Positions 54,274-63,283 of a stretch of DNA of 64,000 bases are shown piece by piece. This DNA comes from an uncultured Odoribacter sp. (GTDB taxonomy: Bacteria; Bacteroidota; Bacteroidia; Bacteroidales; Marinifilaceae). The position numbers were made by a program, and so were the translations under genes. How positions within the stretch are numbered: position 1 is the stretch's first letter; each line of letters starts with the position of its first letter. The stretch spans positions 1 to 64,000 of the forward strand of contig UQJP01000012.1 of assembly GCA_900541415.1 (NCBI GenBank), written 5' to 3'. Below the pieces are notes generated by a model. That model was not told the origin of the DNA, made no database searches, and saw only the letters and a list, made by a program, of their open reading frames with translations.

Positions 54274-56421
54274 TCAACGTTTTATCGTCACTCGTTTAAC
54301 CCCTGATTTCCCGCATTCCACGTCTATCGTCCGCATCCTGCCGCCCAATTCGTCTTCCGCCCAAACTTTCAATGTTCCGGACGCCAGCACATCAAGCACC
54401 AGTTTTTCAGCCGTCCTCGACACAATACGCACCGTTGCCGGGGAAAGGTATTTTTCTTCTACACCGACCACGGCCCAGCCTTCACGCACCGGACAAAGAA
54501 ACAGTAAGCGATCGGTAAAACCCTGTAAAGTCATTTCAGCCGGATTTTTTAACAGGAAACCCGTCTTTTTTTCCCAATCGAAAACCAGCATTCTTTCTTC
54601 TTCGGACTCCGCGAGCCTTCCGCGATCCAAAGCATCCCGCCACCGGAAATCCTGCGGGCTAACTGTGGCCTTAACCGAAGATGCCGTTTTTTCACTATTC
54701 AGGTTATAGCAAATGATAGCCATAGCCTCCTCTCCCACAGGGGCAAACACCCGGAAGGCCTTCCCGCTGAATATCGGATTCGTTCCCAATTCGTCAGGAA
54801 ACGGCACTGCCGGAGCCTGAGGTCGGAACACTTTTCCCCGGGCATCCACCAAAGGCCATATCAGTTCCTCTTTAAAATCGACAGGAGCGTCCGACAAATA
54901 AACAGGCCCTCCCGAAACAGCCTTAGAACGCGCCATCATTCCCCCGCAAAGGCTGTCACTGGAATGAAACATATCATGGTCCGGCCAAACAGTTTGTCCC
55001 TGCAAAAGCGTATTCACATACGATTGGTAAAGATGTGACCGTGCCATTGCCCGGTTAAATTTCTTATAATCGATACTCACCCGTGCTACTCCGCTATAAC
55101 GGGTATTGTCTATATTCAGCACATTTTGTGCCATACAGTTCATCAACCCCATTCCCTGCCGACGGGCTTCGTCTTCCAAGGCTATATTACAATTCCTCGC
55201 CCGGTCGATCACCTCCGTATCGCCCATATACAAAGGCAGCATGAACGATTGGTTATCGACTTTCAGAAAATCAAAACCAAAGCCCTTCAACGCCTTTATA
55301 TAATCGTGGTAAAACTGCACAATCCGGAGGGAATCCCCGCCCGGCAACAATGTTTCCCGATAAGGGAACAAGGCGTTCCGTGTGGTTTCCGAGAAATTAT
55401 TTTCAGGAGAAATCCCCTGCCAATATCCGGTGAAATTATACCAAAGCCCGATCCACCTGATCTTATCATGCTGTCGCATATTCATGATCTTTCCCCAGCC
55501 ATTCGGAAATTTTTTCTCGTCCGGGATAAAGCTCGTCAACTTTTGGGATTTATTCCTGACATGGCCGTCGTCTATCAACACAAAGCGCACAGGCAGGTCG
55601 GAAGCCTCGATCGCCTGCAAATCATTTATCAATTTCTGTTCGTCAATATCGAAATGATAATGCTCCCAGGAACACCAGCCCAGATATTCAAAAGCTTCAT
55701 AAAACGACTTTTCCCCACGCCAATGGGTTTTATTCTCAGGAAGTGCCGAAATCAGGCACTCATACACTTTCCGGCTGGCTTCAAAAGGAGTATTTCCCCG
55801 CGCCAGGATCAAGGCCGGAACTTTCGCAGGCAACGCATCTCTACCCAAAGTGGAAATATACACCCGGACATCCCCGCTGGTGTCCACCTGAAAGCACGAC
55901 AAGGAATTTTGCCCCGCCACCGCCTTCAACAGCATCCAGCCCCCATCTCCCAACTGCAACAACAACGCATCCCCTACCCGTGAAGGCTTACTATTAGAAG
56001 GAATACCGGGATAGTCCGCATGGCTCAACTCCGCAATATGTTGAAAAGGCCAGGGGAGCAAACGATTTGTATTATTAGGCCATTGATAGTCGCCGTCCCG
56101 GTCGTCCCGGCTGAAAAACAAACCCGAAACATAATCCGGTAAGTCCAGCCTGCTCCACACCGTTTGTTCTTTCCCGTCACCCCCCAGCATAACCACACCC
56201 TCCGGCAAGCGGCTTACTTCCAAACTGCCCGGCACTTCCCGTCCCGGCATACCCAGATACGACTTACCCCGGCGGTAAGCAAAATCACCTCCTTGAGGTT
56301 GCCCCTCTTCTACAACCATCTCCGCCCCTCTTTCACCTGCGTCGGCAGGATGAGGCGGACAAGCGGCATGAAGAGCCACACCCGGCAAGGACAATACCAT
56401 CCCAAACATTAGCCGGATCAT
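54274..56421 (-). CDS. GH36-type alpha-galactosidase (Sip1/raffinose synthase-like)
   Basis: Exported glycoside hydrolase of the plant raffinose-synthase/Sip1 branch of GH36. A signal peptide covers residues 1-20 from the ATG at 56421, which overlaps the upstream sulfatase stop as ATGA and is preferred to the frame start at 56460. The barrel includes LGWCSWEHYHFD (248-259), VLIDDGH, the nucleophile Asp389 in DFLKVDNQ and a probable acid Asp451 in RVSIDYKKF. Bacterial members act on alpha-galactosides, so terminal alpha-linked galactose (for example on mucin-type glycans) is a plausible target; the true linkage is unknown. 715 residues. Confidence 0.8.
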   Translation of the reverse strand: MIRLMFGMVLSLPGVALHAACPPHPADAGERGAEMVVEEGQPQGGDFAYRRGKSYLGMPGREVPGSLEVSRLPEGVVMLGGDGKEQTVWSRLDLPDYVSGLFFSRDDRDGDYQWPNNTNRLLPWPFQHIAELSHADYPGIPSNSKPSRVGDALLLQLGDGGWMLLKAVAGQNSLSCFQVDTSGDVRVYISTLGRDALPAKVPALILARGNTPFEASRKVYECLISALPENKTHWRGEKSFYEAFEYLGWCSWEHYHFDIDEQKLINDLQAIEASDLPVRFVLIDDGHVRNKSQKLTSFIPDEKKFPNGWGKIMNMRQHDKIRWIGLWYNFTGYWQGISPENNFSETTRNALFPYRETLLPGGDSLRIVQFYHDYIKALKGFGFDFLKVDNQSFMLPLYMGDTEVIDRARNCNIALEDEARRQGMGLMNCMAQNVLNIDNTRYSGVARVSIDYKKFNRAMARSHLYQSYVNTLLQGQTVWPDHDMFHSSDSLCGGMMARSKAVSGGPVYLSDAPVDFKEELIWPLVDARGKVFRPQAPAVPFPDELGTNPIFSGKAFRVFAPVGEEAMAIICYNLNSEKTASSVKATVSPQDFRWRDALDRGRLAESEEERMLVFDWEKKTGFLLKNPAEMTLQGFTDRLLFLCPVREGWAVVGVEEKYLSPATVRIVSRTAEKLVLDVLASGTLKVWAEDELGGRMRTIDVECGKSGVKRVTIKR

Positions 56422-57887
56422 AAACTTCCCGCCAAAACATCTTCTGTTTTCAACAACCATTCTTTCAATAAGCCTTTAAATTTTTTGACCAATTTATCTT
56501 CACGCGCAGCTATATTATCCAATTGATGAGGGTCTTTCTCCCTATCGAAAAGATATATATCCCCGATTTTCCCGGCGTTAAACCCTATGGCAAACGTATA
56601 ACGGTTATTCCGGATACCCCGGACTCCTGTTTTCAGGTCGGAAGGTTTGCAATGGTAATAAGGCTGAAAAGCAGGGCCTTTTTTCCCCTTTTTCAACACC
56701 TGTTCCGCCAAATTAAAGGTCTGCATTTCTGCCGGAATATCCTTTCCAAATCCCATTAAAGCCAACATCGTAGGGGCAAGGTCGGCAAACGTAATCTGCA
56801 ATCCGGCATCCCTCCGGGGCTTCACCTGCTGCGGCCAACGGATAATCATCGGGATGGACATCGATTCTTCGTAGAAAACATCCTTTCCCGGCTCTTCGTG
56901 CATTCCCATGCTCACTCCATGGTCGGAGGTAAACACGACCATCGTATTTTCCGCCAAACCCAACTCATCCAACGCTTTCATCAGCCGTCCCACCTGTTCG
57001 TCCACACCCGTCATACAGGCATAATAATCCCGGATACTTTTACGGAAATAATCCCCCATAGGCGTACCCTGCGCAGGAATGGCAGGATTCCGGCAAATAG
57101 ATTCCACATCCGTATCTTTGTATAAATCCTTATATCTCTGAGGCACCAGCTCATATCCCGTATGAGGAGGATTCATCGAAACCACCAATGCAAAAGGTTT
57201 ACCCTCTTTCCGTTCTCCCCCCTCGTTTTTCAAATAGCCGATAGCCCGGTCTACTTCATACTCCGGACCCCACTGGTTCACATAGTAGAAACTATCCCTC
57301 ACGGCATGCGCATCCCAATACATCGGACGCAGGTGGTAATCGTAGGTGCCGTATGCAACCCAATATTCAAAACCGTGCCGTCTGTTTGCGGGACACCATT
57401 CGTTCCAGGCTATTTTTCCCCGGTTATTATAAGTATCCACAAAAGGCCGATAAGGTGCATCCAAATGCCATTTCCCGATATATCCGGTGGAATATCCCTT
57501 GTCTTTCAGCACGTCCGACCAGCAACGGGCATTTTCCTGCAATTCCACCCCATACGGAGCCGTTTCCGAATTACAATTTCCCGTCACCCGGTTCGTCACC
57601 GGATACTGTCCGGTCATCAGCATCGCCCGCGCAGGGGACGACACCGGATAGCTGCTCACGGCATTGTCAAAAGCCACACCTTCTGCGGCAAGGCGGTCGA
57701 GATTAGGAGTCAGCACAGGCTCAATCCCTTTATATCCCAACGCCTGTCCCCGCCATTGGTCGGCCATGATAAAAATCAAATTCGGTTGTTTAACCTCCTG
57801 TGCTGCCGCTATGTCGGACAGCAGCAACACAGGCATTCCGGCAAACAACCATTTATTTCGGTCAATTTTTATCTCTAATCGGATCAT
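56418..57887 (-). CDS. Family S1 sulfatase (Ser-type)
   Basis: Exported sulfate ester hydrolase. After a hydrophobic N-terminus (residues 13-29) the S1 fold begins NLIFIMADQWRGQ. The activation motif is S83-S-P-A-R, so the nucleophile is a serine that must be converted to formylglycine by an anaerobic maturase (anSME), which is not in this window. GYIGKWHL and the metal-site segment VVFTSDHGVSMGMH follow. 489 residues. Its start overlaps the previous sulfatase gene by 26 bases and its end overlaps the GH36-type gene, so all three are co-translated. Sulfated sugar target unknown. Confidence 0.92.
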   Translation of the reverse strand: MIRLEIKIDRNKWLFAGMPVLLLSDIAAAQEVKQPNLIFIMADQWRGQALGYKGIEPVLTPNLDRLAAEGVAFDNAVSSYPVSSPARAMLMTGQYPVTNRVTGNCNSETAPYGVELQENARCWSDVLKDKGYSTGYIGKWHLDAPYRPFVDTYNNRGKIAWNEWCPANRRHGFEYWVAYGTYDYHLRPMYWDAHAVRDSFYYVNQWGPEYEVDRAIGYLKNEGGERKEGKPFALVVSMNPPHTGYELVPQRYKDLYKDTDVESICRNPAIPAQGTPMGDYFRKSIRDYYACMTGVDEQVGRLMKALDELGLAENTMVVFTSDHGVSMGMHEEPGKDVFYEESMSIPMIIRWPQQVKPRRDAGLQITFADLAPTMLALMGFGKDIPAEMQTFNLAEQVLKKGKKGPAFQPYYHCKPSDLKTGVRGIRNNRYTFAIGFNAGKIGDIYLFDREKDPHQLDNIAAREDKLVKKFKGLLKEWLLKTEDVLAGSL

Positions 57888-59445
57888 CGTATTGTATTTG
57901 AAGATCCTCCAATTCTTTTCTCAATTGTTTGGTAATCTCTTCGGTTCCCGGTTGTCCGTAAATATTTTTCATCTCGGTGGGGTCTGACTGCAAATCATAC
58001 AATTCCCACGCATCTATATCATTATAAAAATGGATCAATTTATACCGCTCGTTACGTACCCCGTAATGACGGCGCACGGCATGCTCTGCCGGAAATTCGT
58101 AATAATGATAATACAATGCCTTGCGCCAGTCGGCAGGATTTTCCCCTTTCAGCAAAGGCAATAAAGAAACGCCCTGAATGTCCGAAGGAATTTCAACCCC
58201 TGCCAAGGCAAGGAAAGTAGGCGCATAATCGATATTCTGGACCATCTGGCTAATATCTCCCCGGCGGTCGAAACCTTTCGGCAAACGCATAATCAAAGGC
58301 GTACGCATAGACTCTTCATACATAAACCGTTTGTCGAACCAACCGTGTTCGCCCATGTAGAATCCCTGATCGGAAGTATAAACGATCAGCGTATTTTCCA
58401 ATAATCCTTCTTTCTCCAGCTCGTCCAGCAACCTTCCCACATTGTCATCCAAAGACTTCACCGTTTTCAGGTAATCTCTCATATAACGCTGGTATTTCCA
58501 TTCAGCCAAAGCCTTTCCGGTTAATTTCGCCTTCTTAAACTCCTGGATAATCGGCTGATAATGGCGATCCCAGGCTGCTTTCTGGGCAGCATTCATCCGG
58601 CCATAGGTTCCCTCTGTTCCGTCTTTCCGGGTATACAACGAACGATAATGATCTTTCACATCGTCATCCAGCATTTTCAGATCATAGATCAAAGTCATAT
58701 CTTTATCGATACTCATTTCCTGTTTCCCGGCAGCAATACGTCCCTGATAATTATCCCAGAAATTATCCGGCATTTCAAAAGTTTGATCTTCGAACAGAGC
58801 CAGGTCGGTGGTATCGCCCATCCAATTCCGGTGAATAGCCTTATGATGCACAAAAAGGCAGAACGGTTTCGTGGAATCTCTTTTTTCACGCAACCAATCG
58901 ATACTCAGGTCTGTGATGACATTCGTCACATATCCGTCATAGCGGACATTTCCTTCGGGAGTGATAAAATCAGGATTGTAATAATCTCCCTGTCCCGGCA
59001 GAATTGTCCAATAATCGAAACAAGTCGGCGTTCCTCCCAAATGCCACTTCCCGATCATAGCCGTTTGATAACCGCCTTGCTGCAACAACTGCTGAACAGT
59101 TTGTTGCTGTCCGTTAAAGACTGCTCCGGTGGTGTTATCCTTATATCCGTTTTTATGACTGTGCTTTCCGGTCAACATAGCTGCACGGCTGGGACCTGAA
59201 AGAGAATTACAAACAAAACTATTGGTAAACTTCACCCCTTCTTTGGCAATCCGGTCAAGATTCGGAGTATTGATATACCGATTGTCATAACAGCTCATTG
59301 TCTGATAAGAATGGTCATCGGTCATGATATACACAATATTCAACGGTTTAGGTTGTTCCGCTTTCTTCGATGGATGCGCACACCCGTTCAAAACAGCCAA
59401 TCCCGCCAAAGGAAGTAAATAGGTTGTCGTGTTCATCTTTGTCAT
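57862..59445 (-). CDS. Family S1 sulfatase lipoprotein (Ser-type, GlcNAc-6-sulfatase-like)
   Basis: Predicted surface or periplasmic lipoprotein (lipobox AVLNGC, Cys22) of 527 residues. Metal-site start IVYIMTDDHSYQTMSCY, activation motif S83-G-P-S-R with Ser as precursor of formylglycine, then MIGKWHLGG, and IVYTSDQGFYMGEHGWFDKR with the HG(W/F) motif. The overall pattern resembles S1_11 N-acetylglucosamine-6-O-sulfatases that act on mucin or heparan fragments, but subfamily assignment from memory is uncertain. It follows the GH2 gene by 24 bases. Confidence 0.9.
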   Translation of the reverse strand: MTKMNTTTYLLPLAGLAVLNGCAHPSKKAEQPKPLNIVYIMTDDHSYQTMSCYDNRYINTPNLDRIAKEGVKFTNSFVCNSLSGPSRAAMLTGKHSHKNGYKDNTTGAVFNGQQQTVQQLLQQGGYQTAMIGKWHLGGTPTCFDYWTILPGQGDYYNPDFITPEGNVRYDGYVTNVITDLSIDWLREKRDSTKPFCLFVHHKAIHRNWMGDTTDLALFEDQTFEMPDNFWDNYQGRIAAGKQEMSIDKDMTLIYDLKMLDDDVKDHYRSLYTRKDGTEGTYGRMNAAQKAAWDRHYQPIIQEFKKAKLTGKALAEWKYQRYMRDYLKTVKSLDDNVGRLLDELEKEGLLENTLIVYTSDQGFYMGEHGWFDKRFMYEESMRTPLIMRLPKGFDRRGDISQMVQNIDYAPTFLALAGVEIPSDIQGVSLLPLLKGENPADWRKALYYHYYEFPAEHAVRRHYGVRNERYKLIHFYNDIDAWELYDLQSDPTEMKNIYGQPGTEEITKQLRKELEDLQIQYDDPIRDKN

Positions 59446-59469
59446 AATAGATTAATAAATTATAGTTAG

Positions 59470-62145
59470 TTATTTCTTACCTTTTCCTTCAAATTCTTCC
59501 TGCTGCCGTTCCACCTCTTTCAAACGTAGCGCATTCAATTCATTCTGCAACTGCTCCACTTTCTTTTCAAGCTCGCGGTTATTGCCCCCGCGATTCGTGA
59601 CAGCCACCTGCCCTCCTCCGGCAGTAGCCTCTTTTTTATCATACACCAGCGGTATACCGGGTTTCACACTTTCGAACTCGATCTCCCCGGCAACAGGCAT
59701 CTGCGAACCTTTCAGCAACACTTCCGCCTTTACCCGTATTTTTCCTGGCTGCAAGGTGGAACGTACCAACACAGGAGCTGTTCCCCACACCACGGGACGC
59801 GGATTAGCCAGCACCGATTCATCTCCCACCAATCTTCCTTCCCCTTCGATCGTAAACCGGATATTGTAATTATTCAGCCGCTTGATATTGCCGTTGGCAT
59901 CGGCCACTCCCGCCACCACTGTTACCAAATCCGATCCGTCGGCCACCAAATCCACGCCTTCATGATCCAGCCACAACACGATTTTGGAAGGACGGCGGGC
60001 GGGCATACGCTTATCCGTGGCAACCACTTTCCCATCAATCAATCCCTCTGCCAGCAAATAAACATCCTTCTGCTTTCCCCTGCGCGACAAAGCCTTGTCC
60101 GCCATAAAATCATACACATCGTCGAAACGGATCACCGGAGAAGGCATTCCCTGCTCACGCACAGGCTTTTTATAAACATACTGTTTTCCATCTTTGAACA
60201 CAGTTAGCCTCACCTCGTCGCAATTGGAAAAAACAGTCACATCCTTCGGAGAAAAAGGAGTCATCTCATGGGCAATATACACCATCGGGCCTGTTTCCGC
60301 TATAAGATCACTCTTTTCGGGTGAACGCTGCGCCTTAAACATATAATAAGAATATTTCGGCTGCCGGAACACATCCATCAAACCACCGTAAAAAGGATCG
60401 GGATGATACCCCCGCTGGTGGTCGAAAGAATGCCACAAACATCCGCCTACATGCTGGCGGGAAGTCTGGAACAAAGTTTCATAACAAGTATATTGATAAT
60501 TTGGAAAAGCATAATGATTCGCCTGCACCAGCATAGGCGATTCTCCCCAGGCCCGGCTCACCCGGCTCGGCGAATTATGCGAATTCCAGTCGTCCACATT
60601 ATCTCCCCACTCCCGGGTGAAATAAGTAATATCCGGCTGCATCTGCTCGGCGGAAAATGCTCCACCTCCACCCATCAGGGGATGAGTAAACAATATTTTA
60701 AAATGCTCGTGTCCCTTGGCTGTGGCATCACAGCCGCAATAACAATAAGGGTACGGATACTCTTCCTCCACAATGTCCCGTGTTCTTTTCGCAAAATCGG
60801 CAGGATACCACGTTTCGTTCAGGATAGGTTCCCACATCCATACGGAAGGATGATTCCGGTCACGGCGCACCATATTCCGTATATCGGAATATACCCGCTC
60901 AGCAAAAATCGGAGCGTTATTCCAGAACTGCCAACCCGGGGTATTCACAATCACGAAAAGTCCCAGTTCATCACAGGCATCCATAAAGGCAGGATCTTGC
61001 GGATAGTGGGCGTTCCGGATCACTTTTAAACCGGCGTCCCGCAGTTTTTTAGCATCCCGCCAATGTAAACTATTGGAAAGCGCATTCCCGACCACGGCAA
61101 AATCCTGATGGCGATTCGCCCCGATCAACGGTTGTTCATACGGACGGCCATTGAGCCAAAAACCGTCTTGCCCTTTAAACTCTATACTCCTCACTCCAAT
61201 CCGGCGGCGGTATCCATCCACGATTTTTCCCCGCCTGTCCTTCACACGCACCACCAATGTATAAAGATAAGGTGATTCAGGCGACCATAATTCAGGTCGT
61301 TTCAGGCGCATATTTCCTCCTACGGTGCAGGCACTGTCCGGAAGAATCCTCAATGAACGGAATGAAATAGCTTTTCTCACTCCGGCGGTATCCAGCAATT
61401 CAAATTCCACCCTCCCTGTAAAAGCCATATTTTCTTCGTTCCGCACATGCAAATTCAGTAAAATATCGGCCTGCTCTGCGGATACATGATCATAAGCCAC
61501 AAACAAACCTCCCCCGGCCACTACCCGTTCGTAATTGGGATCGGTGATATATACGGGGCTATGGCTAATCAGGAAACAATCCCGGTAGATTCCTCCGAAA
61601 TATGAAAAATCCAAAGATTCCTGGGGCTTTCCGGGAGGGTAGGCCGGATCGTTACTATTATCCGTCCAAACGGTAATGACATTATCTTTTTCCCAATCCA
61701 AAACTTCGGAAACATCTGCAATCACAGGTAAATATCCTCCAAAATGTTCTGTCACCAGCTTACCGTTCACCCACACTTTCGATTTACCCATGATTGCTTC
61801 GAAATGAAGAAACAATTTTTTCCCTTTCAAGCGGGCATCCGGCGTAAAATGTTTTCTATACCAGGCTCCTCCCTGATAATTCACACAACCGCTGGCCTCT
61901 GTGGGCAAATATTCCAAACCATGAGGAAGTTGCACAACCTCCCAGCCCGAATCATCGAAATCCGGTTTCCAGGCATCCGGAGCTTCCCCTTTTACAAAAC
62001 GCCAGGCGGCATTCATATTAAACACTTCCCGTCCGGAATTCACCAGCGGATAAAAACCAGCCGTTGAAAAAACAGGTTGATACTCCTTTCCAAAAATAGG
62101 TAAACCTATTACAATGAATAAGATAACTACAAAAAAATGCCTCAT
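59470..62145 (-). CDS. GH2 glycosidase (beta-galactosidase-like) with C-terminal coiled coil
   Basis: Exported enzyme, signal peptide residues 1-19. Sugar-binding domain (about 40-195), immunoglobulin-like domain (about 205-320) and the TIM barrel (about 320-600), with acid/base Glu444 in ILNETW and probable nucleophile Glu512 in TREWGDN. Two further beta domains follow (about 640-835). It removes a non-reducing beta-linked sugar, most likely galactose. Unusual is the end: residues about 850-891 (RELEKKVEQLQNELNALRLK) form a predicted coiled coil not normal in GH2, perhaps for oligomerisation. First gene of the five-gene operon. Confidence 0.87.
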   Translation of the reverse strand: MRHFFVVILFIVIGLPIFGKEYQPVFSTAGFYPLVNSGREVFNMNAAWRFVKGEAPDAWKPDFDDSGWEVVQLPHGLEYLPTEASGCVNYQGGAWYRKHFTPDARLKGKKLFLHFEAIMGKSKVWVNGKLVTEHFGGYLPVIADVSEVLDWEKDNVITVWTDNSNDPAYPPGKPQESLDFSYFGGIYRDCFLISHSPVYITDPNYERVVAGGGLFVAYDHVSAEQADILLNLHVRNEENMAFTGRVEFELLDTAGVRKAISFRSLRILPDSACTVGGNMRLKRPELWSPESPYLYTLVVRVKDRRGKIVDGYRRRIGVRSIEFKGQDGFWLNGRPYEQPLIGANRHQDFAVVGNALSNSLHWRDAKKLRDAGLKVIRNAHYPQDPAFMDACDELGLFVIVNTPGWQFWNNAPIFAERVYSDIRNMVRRDRNHPSVWMWEPILNETWYPADFAKRTRDIVEEEYPYPYCYCGCDATAKGHEHFKILFTHPLMGGGGAFSAEQMQPDITYFTREWGDNVDDWNSHNSPSRVSRAWGESPMLVQANHYAFPNYQYTCYETLFQTSRQHVGGCLWHSFDHQRGYHPDPFYGGLMDVFRQPKYSYYMFKAQRSPEKSDLIAETGPMVYIAHEMTPFSPKDVTVFSNCDEVRLTVFKDGKQYVYKKPVREQGMPSPVIRFDDVYDFMADKALSRRGKQKDVYLLAEGLIDGKVVATDKRMPARRPSKIVLWLDHEGVDLVADGSDLVTVVAGVADANGNIKRLNNYNIRFTIEGEGRLVGDESVLANPRPVVWGTAPVLVRSTLQPGKIRVKAEVLLKGSQMPVAGEIEFESVKPGIPLVYDKKEATAGGGQVAVTNRGGNNRELEKKVEQLQNELNALRLKEVERQQEEFEGKGKK

Positions 62146-62176
62146 ACAGACTTATGCTTACGAATTTAACAACTTT

Positions 62177-62184
62177 CAAAGATA
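62177..62184 (-). promoter_or_regulatory. -7 box of the glycosidase/sulfatase operon
   Basis: TATCTTTG on the minus strand, exact TAnnTTTG match, 31 bases before the GH2 ATG. No clear -33 element, which would fit an activator-dependent promoter. Confidence 0.5.
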
Positions 62185-62511
62185 ACCAAAAAAATTATTT
62201 TTTGTCTTAGTTTTTAAAAATATTCAAAAATGATTCCCCATCCATTCCACGACTTTGCCAATTACTCCCATTCCATATTGATAATTTTAAAGATTGTTTC
62301 CTCTCCCAGTATTTATAGCTGCACACACATCCATACATATAGCGACGAAGCTTTACTTCAAACAGTTCAAAAACCGGAGAACAAAAATTGAAGTATTCCC
62401 CCCATTTTCCGTCCGGAACATTTAAATATTATCAACCTGTAAGAAAAGGAAAGCGAGCTGAAAAAGAAGAAAGGAAGGAACGAAATAAAAAACAACAAAA
62501 TATGAAATAAA

Positions 62512-62552
62512 AAAAGACAGAATTCTGTATGATTCCAAAATTCCGTCTTTTC
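62512..62552 (-). terminator. Terminator of the YqeY-type gene
   Basis: AAAAGAC.GAATT pairs with AATTC.GTCTTTT around a 14-base loop; on the minus strand it ends in seven T. Confidence 0.75.
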
Positions 62553-62664
62553 AATATAATGTATTTTAATCCAAATTTGGACAAAACCACCACTTCAGGA
62601 TTTACATTTTCTAAATTTAATTTCCTTTCACTTAGTTTTTATAACCTCCCGATGCAGGAATAAA

Positions 62665-63117
62665 TTATTTTAACAATTCTTTCACTTTGGCAGAAATAGC
62701 TTTTCCGTCGGCCAGCCCGGCTAACTTCTTCGTGGCAGCCCCCATAACTTTTCCCATATCCTGAGGAGTAGAAGCCCCGGTAGAAGCGATAATTTCTTTC
62801 AACGCAGCAGTCAATTCTTCGTCACTCAACTGTTTCGGCAGAAACTCTTCCAACACAGCCACCTGCGCGGATTCTTGCCCGTAAAGGTCATCCCGTCCCT
62901 GCTCTTTATAGATTTCTGCCGATTCTTTTCCCTGCTTTGCCAGCTTCTGAATGATCTTGATACATTCCGCATCGTCGATCTGGTCTCCGGCTCCCGGCCT
63001 GGTTTTAGCTTCTAAAATCACTTTCTTAATATTGCGTAGGGTTTCCAGGCGTACCTTGTCTTTAGCTTTCATGGCACTTTTAATGCCTTCGCTAACTTGT
63101 TCTTCAATTGTCATCAT
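62665..63117 (-). CDS. GatB/YqeY-domain protein
   Basis: A 150-residue all-helical protein of the YqeY family, related to the tail domain of the aspartyl/glutamyl-tRNA amidotransferase subunit GatB. Conserved stretches: MKAKDKVRLETLRNIKK near the N-terminus, EFLPKQLSDEEL in the middle and PQDMGKVMGAATKKLAG near the end. Free-standing members are thought to bind tRNA-like ligands, but their role is unproven. In some Bacteroides it follows ftsZ; here it is 36 kb away. Confidence 0.92.
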   Translation of the reverse strand: MMTIEEQVSEGIKSAMKAKDKVRLETLRNIKKVILEAKTRPGAGDQIDDAECIKIIQKLAKQGKESAEIYKEQGRDDLYGQESAQVAVLEEFLPKQLSDEELTAALKEIIASTGASTPQDMGKVMGAATKKLAGLADGKAISAKVKELLK

Positions 63118-63256
63118 GATATATATTTAAAATAAATAATCCGATAGTAGGGCGAAAATACTATTTTAATTTTAAAACCTCTTTATCACCGAGGACGTTA
63201 ATTTAACAAATAATGTAATTTAACATCAAAACTATATTTAGGCATAATTTTTGAAG

Positions 63257-63264
63257 TAAATTTG
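63257..63264 (+). promoter_or_regulatory. -7 box of the outer-membrane protein gene
   Basis: TAAATTTG, exact TAnnTTTG match, 19 bases before the ATG at 63284. Confidence 0.5.
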
Positions 63265-63283
63265 CCGAACTTAAAAACCAAAT

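Larger units (their letters stand above)
62146..62664. other. Intergenic region with GH2 promoter and yqeY-type terminator
   Basis: 519 bases without a supported gene. It carries the -7 box at 62177-62184, an A/G-rich stretch around 62440-62520 and the terminator at 62512-62552. Confidence 0.5.
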
